DNA of 64,000 nt from Endomychus coccineus (GCA_958510875.1 OY294068.1:20130297-20194296), one strand, 5' to 3'; shown: positions 12,356-24,339, counted from the stretch's first letter. Made by a program: numbers and translations. Notes: generated by a model not told the origin, from the letters alone.

Positions 12356-13845
12356 CAAATACACGTAAAAATAGTTGGATATATTAGGTTGAATTTAAAT
12401 ATGATCCACTTGCCAATTTTGCTGGACAACCATCGTCACCATTACAGATCTTTGTTAATCTCCATTTATTCTGAATATTATCCGAGAAGAAACGTATTAT
12501 AGTCATGAAAGTAAGTAGATTGATAAATGATGTTTTGATGTTTGGATGGTAGAAACTATTTGACTGCGCGGATTTATGTTTGGAAACTGTTACCAAATGT
12601 ATACTCCTGTCTATATGAATATTTCGTATATAAACCATAGTATACTCTACATATTGCTCTTTGAATTATATGTTATTTCAGTGACTTGGGCATGAGCAGG
12701 ATTCCTCTGTAGGTAGACCAAGGAAAGAGGGTGCGTCCTTTATAATAGAGTATAATGAACCCTGTTCAACAATGGCAATTTTCTTTGGATGACTATCAGT
12801 AAATCTATAGCACTTTATAAATAGTGGGTAGGTTACGAGACAGCGCAGTGCCGACAGTTGAAAATTCCGAAAATGAAATCGCCAAACTTTATTCAACCGT
12901 CGTAAGTTCACCAGTTTAACGATTAATCCGTGGTGGTAAACTTTTACAGGTTCTATAAACGACGTGATCATATCGTCTCTTGGGTCGTAAATTGGGCATT
13001 ATATTGTTGTGCTTTTATCTGATATATAAAACATTACATTCGTTACATTCTGTGCAAAAGTATCACACAATTTCTTTAGCTTTTTACAGTTAATAAGTGG
13101 AGGATATAATCACATAACAGTTACAAAATAAAGGAAGGATGCAAGATAAAGACGGTTCTTTCTCTGAATTACATCAATATACAAAATCTTTCACATAAGC
13201 TGGAAGCATCTGATACGTCTGTTGTACATTAAACATGGATCTACCTATATCACTAGAAAAATGAATCCGGTTTCTGTGAAATACCTATTTGAATTCGTAT
13301 TCATAAACCTGGAAATGAAGCAGCTGTGAATAAGTTCATAAAATATGATAGGAATCTACCAACAAGACGTATCTCATTCAACGGACGTCACTGTGCGTCT
13401 AGGGCGCAGTTATTGTTAAGGGCTTAATCAGGTATACTGAATAGGAAGGACATACATTTTACAGTCAGTTTTGTTTCGCCTTTTCAATATTATGTGTATT
13501 GAAATTCTAGGGTGTTTAATTTCAGACCTTATACTCTAATAATGCAAAATTTTGACTCTAGATTTTGAAAAAGTATGTCATGTTTCTAGAATATACTTAG
13601 AGAGAGATGAATCTGTTATATGGAGCTTAAAGTCTGGAGTAAAATGATTATTTCCTATATTACTACTTGATTACCTAATTTAAAGTTATCACACTATGAA
13701 CCTAGTAGGATCAATGAACGTAAAGATGATTTAGACTATCAAAAACAATAAACATTCTGAAGAAATGGCTTTCAAATATTGATATCGCCAATAGAAACTG
13801 CACGGAATACTTGACCCTTACATCTTTATGTATGGAGCAAAATTA
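12356..13845. other. no recognisable gene
   Basis: AT-rich sequence with a 97-codon minus-strand frame (12,678-12,971) whose C-terminus weakly recalls LINE 3' ends, but not enough to call. Nothing else is supported. Confidence 0.4.
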
Positions 13846-13849
13846 TTTC

Positions 13850-14905
13850 ACTTTTAACAAAAATTACTATAAACAAACAAGCGGATGTGCAATGAGCAAT
13901 CCACTATTTCCTTTTTTGGCCAATATTTCCCTAAAATTCCAAAAGTTTGGTATCGATATGTTGACGACATTTTTGCGATTAGAAGTATAGATTTTGATTA
14001 AAATGGCTTTTTGAAAACGCTTAATAGCCAATTTGATTCACTGAGATTCACTGCCGAAATAGAAATAGATAATCAGCTCCCTTTCGTTGATATTGTCAAC
14101 ATAAAAGATAGTAATCACATGGATTTCGACATATACAGAAAACCCACTCAAACAAATAGGTATACCCCGGCGGATTCTGCTACACCATTTAGATATAAAT
14201 AGTCTATAAACTAGACTATTGAACTCCCTTTGAGCCAGCAAAATTATTTCAACGAAGTTGGGAAATTTCGGCAAATTGCGTTGGACAATGGTTACCAAAA
14301 ATCTTTGATCAATAATTTAATTTCGAAACAAAAAAGGAAATTGGAACTATGCCAACTACCAAATTAGAGCCATTACCTTCAAATACTTCAATAAATTTCA
14401 AAAGTTTCACTTATCATTCTTCAGTAATTGATAAATTCCATAGTTTGTTCTCCAAATTTGCAATACAACCAGCTTATAGATGTAAGAACAAGCTAGAACA
14501 CCGTTTGGGCAACACCTCTGATGAAGTTTCCGATTTCGACGAATCGGAAATTTACAAAACCAATTGTGAGTCGTGTTCAAAATGCTATGTGGGTCAAACT
14601 AGAAGGAATATTCTAACTCGTTATAAGGACCATTCTGCTCATATGAAAAAAATTATGGTGAAAATCAGCAGAAGCCGAACACATTTTGAATACAAATCAC
14701 ACCATTTCTTAAGAAAGTTTATCACTTCTAAAACACAGTACAGATAAATTTAGAAGGAATCGAAATGTATAAACGAAAAAGCAATTTATTGAATTTCAAT
14801 TTATCCCCAGGTGAAGGAAACCCTTTGTTTACATTATTATCACCAAATATATAATTTAGTTTACTCCTCAGTACATTAATAGTATTTTCGGTAGAAATTG
14901 GTGAT
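13850..14905 (+). pseudogene. Penelope-like element, family B, copy 1 (RT end and GIY-YIG endonuclease)
   Basis: Plus-strand frames, joined over shifts, read YYKQTSGCAMSNPLFPFLAN and then VWYRYVDDIFAI (catalytic YVDD near 13,955). NQLPFVDIVN and FDIYRKPTQTNRYTP (14,011-14,202) follow. This order is diagnostic of PLE reverse transcriptase, which is related to telomerase. The GIY-YIG endonuclease follows at 14,349-14,747: RLGNTSDEVSDFDESEIYKT, then NCESCSKCYVGQTRRNILTRY, containing the IYK and YVGQTRR motifs. A tail at 14,852-14,905 matches the family's terminal repeat but lacks the hammerhead-like part. The 5' half of the element is missing and several frameshifts make it inactive. Confidence 0.85.
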
Positions 14906-15332
14906 TATTTTTTATCAATAGTATCAAAAAGAAGTTTCACGTTTGCAGATCATTCAAATAAAGGGGTTGTAATCAAATACCTTACATATGAATCCAATAA
15001 TACTTAGAGCAAGAAGTCTAGAATATAAACTTCTTGGCTTAGCCTATCAAACAATCTGTTTATTGATTACCCCTGGTAATTCAGTTGAACTCACAATAAT
15101 ATATTAATACACTGAAAGAGTTCACAATCACCCTTATCTACCAAAAATATTATTGAAGCAGATGTTCCTTCGAGCCAGCGAAATTATAACAATGAAGTTA
15201 ATAAACTCCAGCAAATAGCGTTGAATAATGATTACGACAAATATTTGATCAATAAACTTAATTTCCGAACAAAAAAGATGAACGGAACCAAACGTAATAT
15301 ATGAGAACAAGTTCAAAGACCATTTCAGCAAC

Positions 15333-16795
15333 CAGTGGCGGCTCGTGAACTTTTTAAGAGAGGAGGCTGGACATAAAACGTTCTTGTAAAAATATACTCT
15401 ATTCAGCCAATAAATTTAACCTTTGCACAGCGAACGTACCAGCTACTTCAGTGACAAAATTAATTGTTGCCAAGCAAGAACCAACGTGGAGGTGTAGAGT
15501 TTCTCTTGGCAAAAAATTTTTTCAATAGATATCAAACTAACATTGTATAAACGATATTGGCCCATTGTATTTCGCATGTAAGTTTTAATTCGTTTGAGAG
15601 TAGAAAATGATCTCTCCACCGATGCCGACGTGACAGGAATGGTGACTGTCAAACAAAGTAGTTTATAAAACTGAGGTAAAACTTGTTGCAAATCATTGTC
15701 TATCATATATTTTATCATATCGGCGTGAATGTCGTACTGGCCTAAAATATCTTCATCCGAGTAGGTATATAACCCATAATTCATTGTGCAGTGCTATTTT
15801 ATCAAACAATTTATATTTTAGAACTAAGTTATCTAAAATTGTATTGGGAAACTCTTTTGAAAAAGATTCGAAAAATCTTCTATTCGTCAAGTCGAAAAAC
15901 TTCAATTCATGTAAATCGGAAAATCGAATATCAATTTGACCTTTAATAGTATCTAAAATTTCATAAAAAAAAGCTGTTTATAATGTAGTTTCTTGTCTAC
16001 CAAATTATATGTTTTCCTCCTTTAACAATATTCTGTTTACCGGTTAATTTAAACTTAATACTCGATGTAATATGTTCCTGCGATTTTTCATGTATGTCTA
16101 TACCACGAGCCTAATTTTTCAAATCATCATAACCCGAGTGCCCCTAACATGAAGTTGTATCACATGTGAATAGCAAGCAATATAATTTATTGTGTATTTC
16201 GATTTTGAAACATACCTGTCATCGTCACCACTAATCCTTTCAAATCCGGTAAAGGCCGTTTATTTTTAACAAAACACTTTTCTATCATATGTTAATCCAC
16301 TAAATGGATTTTCTAAGAACCCAGCAACTTAGTCACTCATCATTTTAACGTTCACCGATTAGATAAATTATAACTTAACTACTTAACCTTACTTCGACTC
16401 GCGGTACAAAAACAAGAACTAACGGAACACTATACGTGTCGCATTCTTCTAGCGAAAGGGCGGTAGCAAGTAATCGTATTTCATTCGACCGACGATTCCG
16501 TACGAGAAGCTAGCCTACATAGGGTGTTGCCATATTCGCTCTTTTACCCTATCTGGCAATTGAACTGCTTGGAAAACGGCAACTGTGTTGACCACACGTA
16601 TTTAGCGTTTGAGATATATAGAGAATCTAGCCTCTGGCCACTGTTGCCAGATTAAAAATAACTACTGAGAACGGGGAATTAATTGTAGAATTTAAAGAAT
16701 TATCAGAGAAACAGGAAATAAAATGGAGAATGATCATTAAGATAAATTGGTGAGGAGGCTGAGCTTCCTTAGCCTCCTTCGAGGAGCCGCCACTG
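15333..16795 (-). mobile_element. hAT transposon, 1,463 bp, with intact ends and 8-bp target duplication
   Basis: Terminal inverted repeats are CAGTGGCGGCTC at the left (15,333) and GAGCCGCCACTG at the right (ending 16,795). Flanks are TCAGCAAC on both sides (15,325-15,332 and 16,796-16,803), a perfect 8-bp duplication, as hAT elements make. The host sequence is a PLE-B copy, and removing the element and one TCAGCAAC joins its two halves. The transposase is reduced to its C-terminal dimerisation domain, so this is an internally deleted, non-autonomous copy. Confidence 0.92.
15443..15784 (-). pseudogene. hAT transposase C-terminal dimerisation domain
   Basis: The 113-codon frame contains LCLTVTIPVTSASVERSFST followed by LKRIKTYMRN and RLYNVSLISIEK. 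This is the conserved hAT C-terminal dimerisation signature (P.TSASVERSFS.LK.IKT.LRN.M...RL..L..I). The RNase H-like catalytic core with its large insertion and the N-terminal BED finger are missing or unrecognisable; between 15,790 and 16,300 only broken fragments remain. The closest general type is the insect hAT group annotated as zinc-finger MYM-like transposases. It would have acted in the nucleus on the CAGTGGCGGCTC ends. Confidence 0.88.
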
Positions 16796-17114
16796 TCAGC
16801 AACACGTTTGATAAAGTCCCCGACTTTGACAAATCCGGGATTTACAAGAACGATTTTGGGTCACATCATTTTCAAGAAGGTTTATCCTTCTTGAAACACA
16901 GTAATGACAAATATATAGGTGATTTGAAAAGGATGAAAATGTATAAACGAAATAACAATTTAGTCGAATAATCCCTTATATACCCTACTAATTACAAATA
17001 TTATTCAAATAGGTAGATTTCGATTTCTAATTTAGTTAACTCTGATGATGAATAATTTGCAGCTGAAAGTTCTTCAGTGCACTAACACTACTTTTAGTGG
17101 ATAAGGGTGAATGT

Positions 17115-18570
17115 TCCATACTTATAATGAGAATTCTTCTATTTATATAACTGTCCATCAGATCGTAATAGTATCTCCACGAATCTGAAGAAACCATGCT
17201 AAATCTCAGGTACATAAATAATTCATGCCGACTAACAGGAAACATCATATTGTCAATAAGATGTTCATCTGATTTAGAGCGTACATAATTGGTAGGAATT
17301 AACTAAACTGTGAAAATTGTATAGCAATTAAAAACAATATCACGTTGTTTCATACCGTCAATTAGTGTAAGATTTACAGCTGCAGAACTATAGTGGATGA
17401 TTACAATTCATTACATAGGATGATTTCCACAAATGCACATATACCCTGTTCACTACAAGTAAGAAACTACGTCATAGTAATTCAGTGCAACCAATTCCTT
17501 TGAACAATTAATTATAAATATATAGGGACCGAAAAGTCATAATTTTGAAATCAATAAAACTGTTTCTAACGTCATCTCGAAAACGTTTCTTTGTTAAGAT
17601 TTTCAACACTTTTCTTTGAAGGCAAAAAATCTTTTCCGAATGAGGTGAATTACCCCAGCCTGTCAGGGCATATGGCATATGCGACTGAATAAGGGAGAAG
17701 TATGCCATGCGCATCGCCTCCTCAGGCAAGTAGCTTACTAAATTTCTTATCAAGAAAATATTTTTTGACATTTGCTCAGCTACACTGTCAACATAATACT
17801 CCCAACTCAGAACTGGATCGAATAAGATACCCAAAAACTTTATATAGTCGGGGCTTCCAAGAGTAATGTTTCTGTGTGTGAATAACATTATACCTGTTTT
17901 GTTGTTTTGTCAAGGTTTACGGATAGTTCATTTGCGCGAAACCAGTCAAACAGACTTTCTTGAGAATCACTCAAACAATCCAGAAAATCTCTTTCTTCAT
18001 TCTCGCTTCGAACCACACTGCTGTCATCAGCAAAGAGCAGGAGTTCTGCCGCTGCCATCGCCTGAATCAGATCAATAATGAAAATAAAGAACATTAACGG
18101 GCCAAGGAAATATTCCCGTGGAACTCCACTGACAAGCTCACCTTGTTCCGAGCAGGTTCCATTGATGACAGTATACTGTTTTCGGTTGGATAAAAAAGAG
18201 TAAATTAAATTACAGCTGTTGTCATGAAATTTTTGAAATTCCAGTTTATCAACAAGAATGGAAGGAGAAACCAGCTCAAAAGCTTTGCTTAGGTCATAAA
18301 TGAATGTGCCTACCATGAACCCTTTTTCCATACCGCCTACAATGATCTCTATAAGTTTATTTACAGCATCATTGGTGCTCCTATTTTTACGGAAGCCAAA
18401 CTGATTGGAATAAAAAATGATCGTCTTTTCAAAACAGTCGGCTGGCTGATACTTTGGCACGATTCAAAAGTTTTGAAAAAAGTGTAAATATACCTCAATT
18501 GTCGTCTGTAGATTCTTTTTTATGCACAGGAATAACCTTCTTAATTTCAGGAGCATCTATTGAGTCAATA
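17115..18570 (-). pseudogene. LINE reverse transcriptase remnant (second LINE family)
   Basis: Reading on the minus strand: about 18,560 gives APEIKKVIPVHKK and FSKLLNR (entry to the polymerase). Then 18,460-17,888 gives QFGFRKNRSTNDAVNKLIE, YDLSKAFE, the degenerate GVPREYFLGPL and LLFADDSSVV (catalytic FADD). After a stop at 17,888 the same protein continues with KFLGILFDPVLSWEYYVD, the post-polymerase block, and LQRKVLKILTKKRFRDD (to 17,508). A stop and shifts split it, and GVPQG is altered to GVPRE. A further segment to 17,115 is only loosely similar, where PLE-B copy 2 abuts. FADD distinguishes it from the 5 kb LINE. Confidence 0.82.
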
Positions 18571-20030
18571 ATTAGCCTAATGCATAAACGAGAATAATAA
18601 TTATATCCTCAATGGGCTGTGAATGGTTGCAGTAAGTCATTATTAACAACAATAACTCATTCATGAATTCGAATTGAATTTTGTGAGCTATTTCATTCTA
18701 ATTTAGGCATCGTTGTATCTCATATCATGCTCAAAATACTTTCACCAGAATGGAGAATCCAATTGACCTTTATATATGAATGAATCATCCTGCAATTAGT
18801 TGAATAAGCCCAACCATAGCAATATGAACAAAGCCCTCGAAAGTTTTCTACTGTGTTTTTTCAGATCAGGCGTCTATCCTATAATTTCAATTTGAAATTT
18901 CAAGAGTAAGAGTGAATTAAAATCTCATCACCATCTATCCGTTGGTCTATAACCGTGGGTTATGCACTAAAGATTGGTCTAACGATTCAGACTACACGGC
19001 TCGCCGTCAAATAAATCATAATCAGCCGAAGACCGACTTTCGTTGAACTAGTGCTATTATTTGCTATCAAAAGCAGGCCAGCCAATTTAATATAATAGAT
19101 ATTCCCTCGATCGGTATTATATCATTAAATTCAGAGTTACACCTTCTGAGAGTATAAAATTGGGTATTTTTTTAGAGATCTTTCACAGATTAGGCTACGA
19201 TCCGTAAAATTATATCGCGCGATTATTAAAATACCTCTAGAATTCAGATCATTCAGCGCCATGTCTTTGTTCGTCTAGATTGTTAGACGGTGCAGTAAAG
19301 TGCTTATTATTTTTTTATTGAAATTCAGTTCCAAGGTCGCCAGTTCGATTATGATCCAGTCTAGGGGGATTCGGATTGTGTTTGCCAAACGAATTTGTCA
19401 ATATAATGTGGTGAACCGCAAAAGCTATACTAATTACCATGCATTATGTCCATAAAACTCAAATGTCTTCGACCTTTACTAGTTCTCAAGTTCTTCATAT
19501 TGATCAAGGTCATGAAATCAATCATATTGGCAATTTTTCAATCTGTTTTGGAACATTAACTAATACATCGTATCTATAGATTTCATTGTGTATCTGGATA
19601 CCAGACGGGTTTCATTCAAACATATATCTAACAAACAAGAAGCAATTTGGGAAATAGCTCAAACCCGAAAAAAATATTAATCCTTTCAACAGTACTTGTG
19701 TATTTTACTTGTGAATATAACAATCGGACGATAATCTATCGAAATTTGTTTCTTTCAGATCAACAGATTTTTTAAGATCAGAAGTGAGAAGATCTGTGGC
19801 CAATGAAGCAATCCAAAGATTGGTACCTGTTAAATCCCGGGATAAATACGAAAATGAATATAAACGATATTTCGTTAAATTCATTTTTTGTCTCTAATTA
19901 TAGCAATAATATTATTATATTTATAATAAATCAGTTCTTGTTTCCCTTCCGATTATGATAAAGAGCTGTTAGGAAAACAATTTCACTCCCCGCACTCCTG
20001 CGGGTCATAGTTTCTCTGTGAGACACACCG
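18571..20030. other. no recognisable gene
   Basis: AT-rich. A short perfect hairpin CGTCTA-N6-TAGACG lies near 19,272. No coding motif. Confidence 0.4.
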
Positions 20031-20039
20031 TTGACAGCG

Positions 20040-20745
20040 ATAACCTGGAGATGGAGTTTGTATCAAGCGAAAAAGGCAACCGGGAATTAGTCCTCGACGG
20101 ATACCCATTTGTAGAGGACAAACAAGTGAATACAATTACCTAATGGAAGTGCGAGCAATCTGAAACCAGGGAGGAGTTGCAGAGGTCGAGCTATCATCGA
20201 CGGAGGACAGTTGTATAAGAAAACTGGGGAGGATAATCACGCTGCAAATGCTGCAAGTGGAAAGGTATCAAAATCAATGGAATCGGATACTAGCCACAGC
20301 AGCCACTTTGAGAGATACTCCGCACTATATTGCGTCTTCATTCTCCTTCAGTTGTGTAGGACAAATTCCATCCGTTAGTTGCATGAAGAAATAAGGAACG
20401 ATGCTGGAGCAGTTTCGCCCCAATCACGAACCGACATGATTATTATACCCGAGTTATATACACAAATGATAAAAGACGAAGAATATTGATTTTTGCAACT
20501 GCACAGTTCCTAAGGCTGTTGGAAATGTATACCACATGGCTTATGGATGGCACCTTCAACAGCGTACAACATCTGTTCGCCCAAATATATATAAGCAATA
20601 TACAGTTCATGGATTGAAGGAAAACATGTCAATTCCCCTGATATGTGCACTATTGCTTGTTATAAAACAGATTATGGAAAGATGTCCGAACGCCAGACCC
20701 TCCAGCATAATATTTGACATTGAAAGGGTGTAACGAAGCTTAAAT
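20040..20745 (+). pseudogene. MULE transposase, N-terminal part: FLYWCH zinc finger and first DDE residues
   Basis: From 20,052 the plus strand encodes EKGNRELVLDGYPFVEDK, then a stop where the FLYWCH tyrosine should be, then WKCEQ. After a shift it gives CRGRAIIDGGQLYKKTGE-DNHAANA: the W-C-C-H-H zinc ligands of a FLYWCH domain. Next come ATLRDTPHYIASS and GQIPSVSCMKK (linker), LFATAQ or IFATAQ-FLRLLEMYTTW, LMDGTFNS (first catalytic D, about 20,548), KQYTVHGLKENMSIPL, and RPSSIIFDIERV (second catalytic D, about 20,717). This is the order of insect Mutator-like transposases with a FLYWCH DNA-binding domain. Shifts and stops make it a pseudogene. The protein breaks off at 20,745 and resumes at 22,786. 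Confidence 0.85.
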
Positions 20746-21217
20746 TTCGAAAGATTATTTAATTCAGATCAGGCAATAAATACGGATGTTACATGTAATT
20801 TCAGTTTGAACAGTTCATTATTTCAATACATATGAATGAATTCCGAATGTGTATTCCGTGATTGCCACTTTTCTAAATCTCCGTAATTTGAAATAAGTAT
20901 AATTATTCAAATAGATGAATCAAATTCACGCCCGTTCAAAATTGCATTTCATTCCGATAAAAACATGTTGCAAAAACAGGGGCTGGCCAGTTAAGACACC
21001 AAACTTTGTGCAGCCTTATGTATAAAAAGGGCGAACAACCTAAAAAACTCCGATAACACTTGTTTACTCCGCAGGGAAGAACTGGTGTGATATCATGAGC
21101 GCGAATTTTAGATCTAAAAAGTAGCGTCACTTTTAACCATTGTTCGGGGCATAAGTAAAAACTATTGGCACAAAAATAAGGATTTGGTGGAGCAGACCTG
21201 TCCGGAACCTCGGAAAA

Positions 21218-21250
21218 GATATAAAAGCCGTGACGACCGAAAGATCGCTC
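21218..21250 (+). promoter_or_regulatory. candidate TATA promoter
   Basis: TATAAAAG at 21,220-21,227 follows a GC-richer stretch and precedes, by about 25-30 bp, the repeated CTCTTGTGTTTTTGA leader. Composition and spacing resemble the start of an LTR retrotransposon transcript. No associated ORF is visible. Confidence 0.3.
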
Positions 21251-21673
21251 TCTTGTGTTTTTGAATTTCGAGCCGAACAGTATCTCTTGTGTTTTTGATT
21301 TAAATCAGTAAAGTAGCTCTCTAGTGTTTTTTTTGAATTGTGAGTCAGAGATTTAAAAGCTGTGAAATAACAATAGTGTTCGGTTTGTGTTTGTGAATTT
21401 TACGATAAGGTAAATGATAGCAAATAGTTTATATTTTTTGAGCATTACGATATATTGATTTCCGTAATTTATGATTGTTATTGTAATTGGTGAACGTTTG
21501 TACGATACCTGAGTCCGTAGTATTCAGTAATTTGAATTGGTGAATTCGAGATTATCCTAGTCATAGGTCGAATCGCGTACGATTTGAATTCGCGCGTGAA
21601 TTGAAATATTCAAGTAATTGTGTGGTGTGTACAGAGTGTGTATGTTTGAACGACAGGGGCGTCTTTGGTATAT

Positions 21674-21909
21674 TTGTGCACACTGTGTCACTCCAGAAGT
21701 ATAAGTATATCCTGAGACGACCAAACCACCAACGGCTTGTGCACACTGTGTCACTCCAGAAGTATAAGCTGAGGGTGGTTGTGTGATTGTGTGATTGAGA
21801 ATCGTAATAATTCCCTTAATACTATGAGAAGTCCTCGGCCGTGGATATAGGGGTTATTGCAGATGTGATAGTTAGGGTTTGTGCACACTGTGTCACCCCG
21901 GAAGTATAA
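21674..21909 (+). repeat. three copies of a 30-bp motif
   Basis: The motif TTGTGCACACTGTGTCACYC plus CRGAAGTATAA occurs at 21,674-21,704, 21,737-21,767 and 21,879-21,909, nearly identical. It contains the palindrome TGTGCACA. Spacing is 63 and 142 bp, so this is not a simple tandem array. Confidence 0.7.
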
Positions 21910-22785
21910 ACCCTAATTGTCTAGGTTCCGAATCTGTAAAGTGTATAAAATCTAACACTGTCACACAATTACCGGGTACTCCGTGAAAGTTAGTACAAGG
22001 GTGGGTGAGATGACAGAATAAACTCAATTAGAGTAATTAACCGAAAATAGTAAAATCTGATATCGTACAATCGGAAAACTAGTGCAAACAATATTTTCCG
22101 AACAAACCGAATTAATAACCGAATATATCGTAGTGTGATTTAAACATTTCATTTATTAGTGCTGCTATCTAAGATTTACCGCATACCGCTCATTACGCTG
22201 AGACCTGTTTGATTCGTACTTTTCCGCAAATTGATCATTCTGAATCATTCAGCAACCGATCCCGTACCGCTGAATTAAATTTAGTGACCGGACTTATTGT
22301 AGAGTTGACTTCTTGAAAGAGTTTTCATTTACCGTTTGAGCTTCATTACATTTTCCGTCTGGGTGTAATTTTGTGAAATAATACCGTTCAATTGCATTTA
22401 AATTGATTATTCTGAAAGTGTAATTGTTAAAATCATTATATATTTTAATATTTGGAATTCCCTGTTTTATTAAATTATTTCTGCTCCATCTTTAACGAGC
22501 TAAGTTATAACCAGGTATCAATTGTAATTAAAGCCTACAATTTCGATACTGTTTTCTGCCCATTGGACTCTGGTTATACTTCACTGTAGCTACCCTAGGA
22601 ACAAGGCTATCTTTAGATAGCATAGTGACGAGCCTTGTGGAGAGGACCCTAGGAGAAGTCCTCAAAAAGGAGTAAACCTTTGGGAAAAATCTGGCGCTTG
22701 AGGATTCGAAGCTTACCGCAGTAAGCACTATACCGAAAAGCGACAAGGGCACGTTATAAGAGTAGCGTTCAAGGCACCGACTACA

Positions 22786-23285
22786 AACCTTCCGGAAAAT
22801 CGTTCGTGGCTGTTTCTTTCATTTTTGTCAGTATATCTACATAAAACTTCAGCAAGAGGGACTTACGAAAAAGTGTGACACAGATGCAGACTTTGCTATA
22901 AAAATGAGATTGTTAAACGCTACAGCCTTTGTGCCGTTACAATATCTAGAAGCATTTCAGTTGCTGAGTAGATAGTGACACTTTACTTGCGAATGCCCAG
23001 AATGTCTATTGACTATTTCTAGGATACCTGGATAGGACGACCCACGAGACTGCAACGTCGGCGAGATCCACTATTTCCACACACTATGTGGGATTGTTAT
23101 GATATAGTTCTCAGTGGATTGGCCAAAACAAATATTGCTGTGGAAGGTTGGCATACAAGTTTCGATACCCAATCATCTGCAGGTCACCTCAACACTAAGG
23201 AAAGAATCCCACGATTAGCCGAACAGTTTGACCCCACTAATCTACTAGAATATGTTAGAGGTGATGGACACGCTATCATTTATTA
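22786..23285 (+). pseudogene. MULE transposase, C-terminal part
   Basis: The protein resumes with FRKIVRGCFFHFCQYIYIKL (the C-x2-H motif after the second catalytic D). It continues with DTDADFAIKMRLLNATAFVP and LQYLEAFQLL, then shifts into FPHTMWDCYDIVLSGLAKTN and AVEGWHTSFDTQ (23,070-23,170), ending near 23,285. The last block (W..Y..VL.GL.RTNN.VEGWH..F) is the C-terminal hallmark of these MULE transposases and contains the third catalytic E region. Stops at SR** and a shift near 23,060 show inactivity. No terminal inverted repeats were recognised. Confidence 0.82.
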
Positions 23286-24124
23286 AGTTATAGTTGTTTC
23301 CAATAAAATACTTATGTATTAATTTTTATTGTGTTGTATTACCCATTTATGATTTATAGTCGTATCCTGTCTACCCTTTTGTGGTTAAACTTTATTTATT
23401 GAATAATTTTATTTCCGAAGGGCTGTCCTTCGAAAAATAGTTCTTCGAAGAAAGTGTAATTCGAAGGAATGATTTTTATAAAGAACTGCTTTCGAAGAAT
23501 TAGTTTCGTAGAATTTACTGAACATTGTTTTCGAGTTTAAAGCTTGCTAGACCGCAACCAGTCTCTCATTGTTGGTTCCTCACTAGATCAGTATTATATT
23601 TCATAACATCATGTAGAAGTAACATCAAGGAACCTTGTAGACTTGTCATAATTTATATCATGAAAATAAATAAACAGTCTACACACGGCGATCGTGCTTA
23701 TCAGATTTTTCCAAGAAGAAGCAATACACGATCGTATTTAATTTCCCGTTTCGAGTGTATTCGATATTATACAAGAGCGCGTTTTTAAGATGATGTATTA
23801 ATAACGGCACGATTTTCTATGGATCGGTAAATCCATCAATCAATTTCTTTTATTCTTACCAAGTTCAGAGCGAACATCATCCTCTTGTCAATATGATTCG
23901 ATGAACGGTAACGATAACCTACTTTTCCGTTAACCAGTAATTAAATTGCCAAGATTCATAGTTAATGTTTAAGAACTCGTCGTCGTTTTTTCGCAGATGC
24001 ACATGATGGCCAAGTTCCAACTGATCGAAATCAGATTATATCATTAAAAGTGAAATGTTTGCTGTTCCGCGGAAACCGAATCATCACTCCAATCTTGAAG
24101 CATTTAACATGCAATACTTCATAA
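23286..24124. other. no gene; cluster of TTCGAAG palindromes
   Basis: Between about 23,412 and 23,515 the sequence carries several variants of TTCGAAG or CTTCGAA in both orientations, giving small hairpins. The rest is AT-rich with nothing recognisable. Confidence 0.4.
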
Positions 24125-24296
24125 GTAAATTCTCGGGAAATAGGTCACATTAACACATATGTTTACTATATTAACGTACTCCACATACGTTTCGGTCCCA
24201 CGACTATCAACAGAAGACGTTTGAATTTAGTTAATGGGAATTAGTGTTCAAACGTCTGCTGATGATGATCGTGAAACCGAAACATACGTAAAGACG
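24125..24296. repeat. inverted pair of PLE-A tails
   Basis: Left arm 24,125-24,220 (minus orientation: AAATTCTCGGGAAATAGGTC, then ACGTTTCGGTCCCACGAC, CAGAAGACG). Right arm 24,250-24,296 (plus orientation: CGTCTGCTGATGATGATCGTG, AAACCGAAACATACGTAAAG). The minus copy of the hammerhead core is mutated (CTGTTGA) and the plus copy has a weakened stem II, so both look inactive. No coding part remains between the arms. Confidence 0.68.
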
Positions 24297-24339
24297 AAAA
24301 ATAGAGTGAACTTATTTGTTGATACTATAAATAAGTAAT

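Larger units (their letters stand above)
15118..17110 (+). mobile_element. Penelope-like element, family B, copy 2, split by a hAT insertion
   Basis: Left part 15,118-15,332: an inverted tail piece (CACCCTTATCTACCAAAAATAT), then a frame with SSQRNYNNEVNKLQQIALNN, matching 14,225-14,330 of copy 1. Right part 16,796-17,110: NTFDKVPDFDKSGIYKN (the region leading into GIY-YIG), then a direct-orientation tail with CTGATGATG and GGATAAGGGTGA at about 17,043-17,106. The two parts are contiguous in copy 1, so the hAT element at 15,333-16,795 entered an already inserted PLE. The copy thus has opposed tails at its two ends, as in PLE-A. Most of the endonuclease is deleted. Confidence 0.72.
20746..22785. 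mobile_element. about 2.0 kb insertion of unknown type inside the MULE
   Basis: The MULE protein is continuous on the two sides of this stretch, which has no coding similarity to it, so it is an insertion. It contains a TATA box followed by three imperfect repeats around TCTCTTGTGTTTTTGA (21,248-21,340) and three copies of a 30-bp motif (21,674-21,909), but no long ORF. A solo LTR or the 5' end of an LTR element is possible. I found neither matching TG...CA ends nor a target duplication, and the boundaries are approximate. Confidence 0.5.

Noticed and set aside
12678..12971. LINE 3' end on the minus strand
   Set aside because: A weak resemblance of the last 30 codons to LINE tails; no zinc knuckle or RNase H motif.
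17036..17248. Continuation of the LINE at 17.1-18.6 kb
   Set aside because: The frame runs from LINE-like sequence into a PLE-B tail, so the part below about 17,110 belongs to the PLE and not to the LINE.
19260..19370. tRNA or tRNA-derived SINE
   Set aside because: A TAGATTGTTAGACGG stretch recalls an A box, but it is better explained by a small hairpin. The B box is poor and no cloverleaf can be drawn.
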